From positions 372,001 to 436,000 of the forward strand of contig NZ_CP088020.1 of NCBI RefSeq assembly GCF_021049245.1: 64,000 nt of DNA, read 5' to 3'. The notes beneath the pieces were generated by a model that saw nothing but the letters and a program-made list of their open reading frames with translations, made no database searches and had not been told where the DNA came from. Position 1 is the stretch's first letter; each line of letters starts with the position of its first letter. Below, piece by piece: positions 59,983 through 64,000 of the stretch. This DNA comes from Radiobacillus kanasensis. Lineage in GTDB: Bacteria > Bacillota > Bacilli > Bacillales > Amphibacillaceae. A program made the position numbers and the translations under genes.

Positions 59983-60745
59983 AGGTGAGGATGAGGTTTA
60001 CCAATGGATTCAACATCTTCAGAAGTACCCCACAGACGAAGTAATACAAGAAAAAATAGTGCTAGCCTATCAGGATTTAGTAGAGTCTCTAGCTAGAAAA
60101 TACTCAAAAAACAGCTCTATTCATGAGGATCTCGTGCAAGTGGGGATGTTAGGATTGTTAGCAGCGATTAGAAGATATGAACCATCCTTTGGTAAATCTT
60201 TTGAATCTTTTGCTATACCAACCATCATTGGGGAAGTGAAGCGTTTTATTCGTGATAAAACATGGAGTGTTCACGTTCCAAGAAGAATTAAAGAATTAGG
60301 CCCAAAAATTAAAAAAGCAACTGAGGAACTAACTACGGATCAACAGAGATCTCCATCCATCACGGATATTGCCAGCTATCTAGAAGTGTCAGAAGAAGAT
60401 GTTCTAGAGACGATGGAAATGGGAAAAAGCTATAAAGCGCTATCTGTTGATAGAAAAATAGAAGCCGATTCGGACGGGAGCACTGTATCGATTCTTGATT
60501 TAATTGGAAAAGAAGAAAGTGGTTACGAAAAAATCGACCGACAAATGTTACTAGATAAGATTTTACCTATATTAACGGATAGAGAACAGGAAATACTGCG
60601 ATGTACCTACTTTGAAAACCTAAGTCAAAAAGAAACAGGGGAGAAGTTGGGAATTTCGCAAATGCATGTATCGCGTTTGCAGAGGCGAGCTTTAAGAAAA
60701 TTACGTGAGGCTCTTCAATCGGATAGCTCGGAGGTATTTAATTGA
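59954..60745 (+). CDS. sigB: RNA polymerase sigma factor SigB
   Basis: 263 residues. Region 2 is HEDLVQVGMLGLLAAIRRYEPSFGKSFESFAIPTIIGEVKRFIRD. Region 3 follows, and the region 4 helix-turn-helix is NLSQKETGEKLGISQMHVSRLQRRALRKLR. It directs the general stress regulon. ATG 59954 has GAGGTGGG upstream; the in-frame ATG at 59939 is poorly placed. It lies inside the end of rsbW. Confidence 0.98.
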   Translation: MTTKSQPHNRGEDEVYQWIQHLQKYPTDEVIQEKIVLAYQDLVESLARKYSKNSSIHEDLVQVGMLGLLAAIRRYEPSFGKSFESFAIPTIIGEVKRFIRDKTWSVHVPRRIKELGPKIKKATEELTTDQQRSPSITDIASYLEVSEEDVLETMEMGKSYKALSVDRKIEADSDGSTVSILDLIGKEESGYEKIDRQMLLDKILPILTDREQEILRCTYFENLSQKETGEKLGISQMHVSRLQRRALRKLREALQSDSSEVFN

Positions 60746-60759
60746 AGGTAAGGAAACAC

Positions 60760-61338
60760 ATGGATGTCTCCATTTTTCAACAGGCCAAAAAAGGAAATTA
60801 CTATTGTGGAGATAGCTATTATTATAAAGAAACAGAAGATGGATTTGTCTGTGCATTAGCGGATGGGTTAGGAAGTGGCGAGTTTGCAAAAGAGTCTTCC
60901 CAAGCAGTAATCCAGGCAATAGAACAAAATAAGGATGTTTCTCTTGACCAACTAATTAAAATTTGTAATAAAGAGCTAACTGGAAAACGAGGAGTTGTAT
61001 TGGGTATTCTGAAAGTGGATTACCTTTCGCATACATTTTCTTTTACTTCGATTGGGAATGTTGGAGTCATGACGGTTACTTCCTCTGGAGTGAAGAAAAG
61101 AAGTATTCCTAATTCAGGCTATCTTGCAGGCTTTCCGCGTCCGTTTAAAGTAACGGAAGGACAGCTTGAGGAAGACTTAGTTTTTATTTTATTTACGGAT
61201 GGTGTAAATGACAGAGACTTATCATCAAGCTACTTTATGGTGAAAGATGTTCAACGCATAACGGAAACGTACCGTTCTGTATGTGGAACGAATGAAAAGG
61301 ATGATACGACCTTAATCGCTATCAAATACACGGAATAG
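60760..61338 (+). CDS. rsbX: PP2C-type feedback phosphatase RsbX
   Basis: 192 residues, single PPM domain: CGDSYYYKETEDGFVCALADGLGSGEFA, GNVGVM, LFTDGVNDRDL, KDDTTLIAI. It dephosphorylates the stressosome (RsbS/RsbR) to reset the system. ATG 60760 has AAGGAAA upstream; TTG 60742, overlapping the sigB stop, is an alternative. Last gene of the operon, followed by a terminator. Confidence 0.95.
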   Translation: MDVSIFQQAKKGNYYCGDSYYYKETEDGFVCALADGLGSGEFAKESSQAVIQAIEQNKDVSLDQLIKICNKELTGKRGVVLGILKVDYLSHTFSFTSIGNVGVMTVTSSGVKKRSIPNSGYLAGFPRPFKVTEGQLEEDLVFILFTDGVNDRDLSSSYFMVKDVQRITETYRSVCGTNEKDDTTLIAIKYTE

Positions 61339-61365
61339 TGAGGAACCTTCATGTGTAAAAGATAT

Positions 61366-61410
61366 AAGGATTGATTGAGTAGAGAACATGTACTTGATCA
61401 ATCCTTTTGT
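61366..61410 (+). terminator. Terminator of the sigB operon
   Basis: AAGGATTGAT (61366-61375) pairs with ATCAATCCTT (61397-61406), with an inner AGTA/TACT stem, followed by TTGT. Confidence 0.82.
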
Positions 61411-61507
61411 GTTATGAAAGAAGCTATAAATCTAAATGCATCTTTCGTTGGTTGGGATATACTCTTTCATTTGGTAAAATAGGATGGAGTCATAGTTAGG
61501 AGGAAGA

Positions 61508-63679
61508 ATGTTGAGTGAAGTGGAACAAAGAGATTCATTAATGAAATGGGTGGCTAAAGAAACGGGAGTCGCCACTAGTCCTATTAAACAAGTAATCACC
61601 CTAATAGAAAAGGGCAATACAGTCCCGTTTATTGCTCGCTATCGAAAAGAGCAAACAGGTGGACTAGATGAAGTCCAAATTAAAGCTATCGAGGATAAAT
61701 GGCAATACGCGCTTAACCTGTCCGAACGTAAAGAGGAAGTAATACGTTTAATAGAGGAACAAGGAAAGCTTACACCTGAATTGAAGCAAGATATCATCAA
61801 GGCTACACAGCTGCAAAAAGTAGAAGATCTCTATCGACCTTATAAGCAGAAAAGAAGAACGAGAGCAACGGTTGCCAAGGAAAAAGGGCTAGAACCACTT
61901 GCTGAAACGATTTGGAAGCAACAAATAACCGATATGGAAAGAGAAGCAAGCTCCTATCTATCAGAAGAACATGAATTGAACACTTTAGAAGATGTTTTGG
62001 CTGGCGCTGCAGATATAATGGCAGAGTGGATAGCGGATGATCCTACATATCGCGAATTTATTCGAGAAAAAACATTCCGTTTGGGAACGATCCAATCTGA
62101 AGTCAAGAAAAAGGAATTGGATGAAAAAGGCGTTTATGAGATGTATTATTCCTATCATGAACCGATACGTTCTATAGTTGCACACCGCGTTTTAGCACTT
62201 AATCGAGGAGAAAAAGAAGAAGTATTAAAAGTTGCAGTGGAGCCTCCGATTGAACAGGTACTAGACTACTTAGCCAAAAAGATTATTTTGTCAACAGCTA
62301 CTAAGGAAGTACAAGAACTACTAACTACTACAATAGAAGATAGCTATAAACGTCTCATTCAACCATCTATTGAAAGGGAAATTAGAGGAATGCTTTCTGA
62401 AACGGCAGAAGCTCAAGCGATTGATATTTTCTCTAAAAACCTTAAGAACTTACTGTTACAGCCACCTCTCAAAGGGAAAACAGTGCTAGGTGTGGACCCA
62501 GCCTATCGGACAGGCTGTAAATTAGCAGTTATAGATGAAACTGGGAAAGTTCATTCTATCCATGTTATTTACCCGACTCCGCCAAAAAGCGATAAGAAGA
62601 ATGCGGAAGCAGTTGTATTAGACTACATCAAAACATTTAAGATTGAGTTAATCGCAATCGGGAACGGAACGGCATCAAGAGAAACGGAACAATTTATTGC
62701 AGACATCATTCGAAGCCATCAGTTAGATATTGCCTATATTATTGTGAATGAAGCGGGTGCAAGTGTGTACTCTGCATCCAAACTCGCTAGAGAAGAATTT
62801 CCTGATTTACAAGTAGAAGAAAGAAGTGCGGTTTCTATCGCACGTCGTGTTCAGGATCCTTTAGCGGAGCTTGTAAAAATTGACCCGAAATCAATAGGGG
62901 TTGGTCAATACCAGCATGACGTTTCACAGAAGAGCTTAAGTGAATCCTTGACATTCGTCGTAGAAACAGCGGTTAACCAAGTGGGGGTAAACGTAAATAC
63001 AGCATCTGCCTCCTTGCTACAATATGTTTCGGGCTTAAGTAAAGCAGTCGCGAACAACATTGTAAAGCAAAGAAATGATGAAGGTAAGTTTACGAATCGG
63101 AGCCAATTGAAAAACATTCCGAGATTAGGTAGTAAAACGTATGAACAAAGTATTGGGTTTTTAAGAGTATTAGACGGGGATCAGCCTTTAGACAGAACCC
63201 CAATTCACCCAGAAAGCTATCAAGCGACGAAAAAACTGTTGGAGAAGCTTGGTTGCTCTGTCCAAGACATTGGAACCTCAAAACTTCAGGATAAATTAAA
63301 AACGATAGATATAGCTTCGTTAGCGGAGGAGCTATCGATCGGACTCCCGACTTTGCAGGACATCGTAAGTGCCTTAGCTAGACCTGAACGAGATCCGAGG
63401 GACGAATTCGATCAACCCCTCCTAAAACAAGATGTTTTGGCAATGGAAGACTTGAAGCCAGGCATGGAATTACAAGGAACCGTGCGAAATGTGGTAGACT
63501 TCGGAGTATTCGTTGATATCGGAGTCAAACAAGACGGCTTGGTTCATATTTCTAAAATGTCCAAGCAGTTCGTTAAACATCCAATGGATATCGCGTCTGT
63601 TGGAGATGTTGTTACAGTGTGGGTAGAACAGGTGGATGTCGACAAACAACGAATTGCTTTATCTATGGTAGAAGGATAG
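61508..63679 (+). CDS. tex: RNA-binding transcription accessory protein Tex
   Basis: 723 residues. The N-terminal helical Tex domain (about 1-190), a YqgF/RuvC-like domain (about 320-450; LGVDPAYRTGCKLAVID, IGNGTASRE, NEAGASVYSAS), helix-hairpin-helix motifs (VNTASASLLQYVSGLS, NIPRLGSKTYEQ) and a C-terminal S1 domain (about 645-715; PGMELQGTVRNVVDFGVFVDIG). YdcI in B. subtilis lies in the same place after rsbX. SD AGGAGGA precedes ATG 61508. Confidence 0.97.
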   Translation: MLSEVEQRDSLMKWVAKETGVATSPIKQVITLIEKGNTVPFIARYRKEQTGGLDEVQIKAIEDKWQYALNLSERKEEVIRLIEEQGKLTPELKQDIIKATQLQKVEDLYRPYKQKRRTRATVAKEKGLEPLAETIWKQQITDMEREASSYLSEEHELNTLEDVLAGAADIMAEWIADDPTYREFIREKTFRLGTIQSEVKKKELDEKGVYEMYYSYHEPIRSIVAHRVLALNRGEKEEVLKVAVEPPIEQVLDYLAKKIILSTATKEVQELLTTTIEDSYKRLIQPSIEREIRGMLSETAEAQAIDIFSKNLKNLLLQPPLKGKTVLGVDPAYRTGCKLAVIDETGKVHSIHVIYPTPPKSDKKNAEAVVLDYIKTFKIELIAIGNGTASRETEQFIADIIRSHQLDIAYIIVNEAGASVYSASKLAREEFPDLQVEERSAVSIARRVQDPLAELVKIDPKSIGVGQYQHDVSQKSLSESLTFVVETAVNQVGVNVNTASASLLQYVSGLSKAVANNIVKQRNDEGKFTNRSQLKNIPRLGSKTYEQSIGFLRVLDGDQPLDRTPIHPESYQATKKLLEKLGCSVQDIGTSKLQDKLKTIDIASLAEELSIGLPTLQDIVSALARPERDPRDEFDQPLLKQDVLAMEDLKPGMELQGTVRNVVDFGVFVDIGVKQDGLVHISKMSKQFVKHPMDIASVGDVVTVWVEQVDVDKQRIALSMVEG

Positions 63680-63688
63680 AACACATAC

Positions 63689-63717
63689 AAAATACCAGGT
63701 TTAGGCCTGGTATTTTT
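63689..63717 (+). terminator. Terminator of tex
   Basis: AATACCAGG pairs with CCTGGTATT around TTTAGG, followed by TTTT. Confidence 0.88.
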
Positions 63718-63778
63718 TCATTTTTCTTATATACGAACTATTCCTTTTATGAATAAAAGGATGAAGAAGCTATTATGT

Positions 63779-63898
63779 TTAGGATGAATTCGTGTTCTTC
63801 TCACGATAAAAAAACCAGCATTGGTTTAATATCTTGATTTGGTATATGTTCTTGGAAAGGAAAGCTTCAGTCATTTGCTTTTTGAACCATTTCGGCAT
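63779..63898 (-). CDS. cmpA: Cortex morphogenetic protein CmpA
   Basis: 39 residues, too short for most gene callers. From ATG 63898 it reads MPKWFKKQMTEAF, then KNIYQIKILNQCWFFYREK, the CmpA pattern (MPxWLxKQMxxAF...LNQCWFFYxxK). In B. subtilis this small protein takes part in SpoIVA quality control during spore envelope assembly and lies between tex and sprT, as here. SD AAGGGAG is about 10 bases upstream; an ATG two codons earlier is closer to the SD and less likely. Confidence 0.9.
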   Translation of the reverse strand: MPKWFKKQMTEAFLSKNIYQIKILNQCWFFYREKNTNSS

Positions 63899-63975
63899 AT
63901 GCATAGACTCCCTTCTATCCATGGCATATATGATTAAACTAGTGTACTATAGGGTATGCGATTAGGGAGGTTGGC

Positions 63976-64000
63976 GTGAATGAGGATGCCATTAACACAA
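63976..64000 (+). CDS. Start of next gene, truncated by window (SprT expected by synteny)
   Basis: GTG 63976 follows AGGGAGG by five bases and begins MNEDAINT; ATG 63979 in another frame is possible. In B. subtilis sprT (ydcK) follows cmpA. Eight codons are too few to identify the product. Confidence 0.3.

Noticed and set aside
1..64000. CRISPR arrays, tRNA/rRNA genes, prophage
   Set aside because: No regularly spaced repeats, no tRNA or rRNA sequence and no phage structural genes were seen.

Overview
The window is chromosomal DNA of a low-GC, endospore-forming member of the Bacillaceae. The evidence is T-box leaders, Bacillus-type Shine-Dalgarno sites, many TTG/GTG starts, sporulation genes (cmpA, ydcC, yfhE- and yteA-type genes) and near-complete synteny with the Bacillus subtilis cshA-ydbS-ydbT-ydcA-acpS-ydcC-alr-ndoAI-ndoA-rsbR...rsbX-tex-cmpA block (43.7-63.9 kb). 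A halotolerant genus such as Pontibacillus or Halobacillus is plausible but not shown by the sequence.

Layout. 0-10 kb: end of araM; T-box-controlled proS; a c-di-GMP-I riboswitch driving a secreted acidic DUF5667 protein; a glutathione peroxidase; trhO; a cold-shock gene; a methyltransferase/dehydrogenase pair; a short relic of a ribonucleotide reductase beta gene; and a decayed S51 peptidase gene. 10-22 kb: acetyltransferase, yteA, an HtrA protease divergent from a CssRS-like two-component system, typA, a lipoprotein sugar dehydrogenase, and arsRBC. 22-29 kb: T-box argS, a long repeat element, a DUF2935 gene, and a CapA-like lipoprotein gene split by a TnpB-only IS200/IS605-type element whose promoter carries a LexA-like box. 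29-33 kb: two PadR-plus-membrane-protein units, converging on one terminator. 33-43 kb: popT, redox and acyltransferase genes, a second long repeat, a CuA-motif lipoprotein, an ABC exporter, MarR, an ABC-F gene behind an attenuator-like leader, and a structured intergenic RNA candidate. 43-48 kb: cshA, ydbS, ydbT. 47.5-50 kb: a third long repeat, interrupted by an IS110-family element. 50-64 kb: ydcA, acpS, fused nnrE/nnrD, ydcC, alr, the NdoAI/NdoA toxin-antitoxin pair, the whole sigB partner-switching operon with its internal sigma-B promoter, tex, cmpA and the edge of the next gene.

Most notable points. (1) The IS110 5' leader contains segments matching both half-sites of its own insertion target, and a 9-nt segment matching its own end, as expected of a bridge RNA. 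The uninterrupted target can be read in a second repeat copy. (2) The TnpB gene has a LexA/SOS-like operator between its -35 and -10, and its RuvC domain lacks the zinc ribbon and the usual third aspartate. (3) The element sits exactly in frame inside capA, so precise loss would restore the gene. (4) All three long repeat copies lie in gaps between convergent genes.
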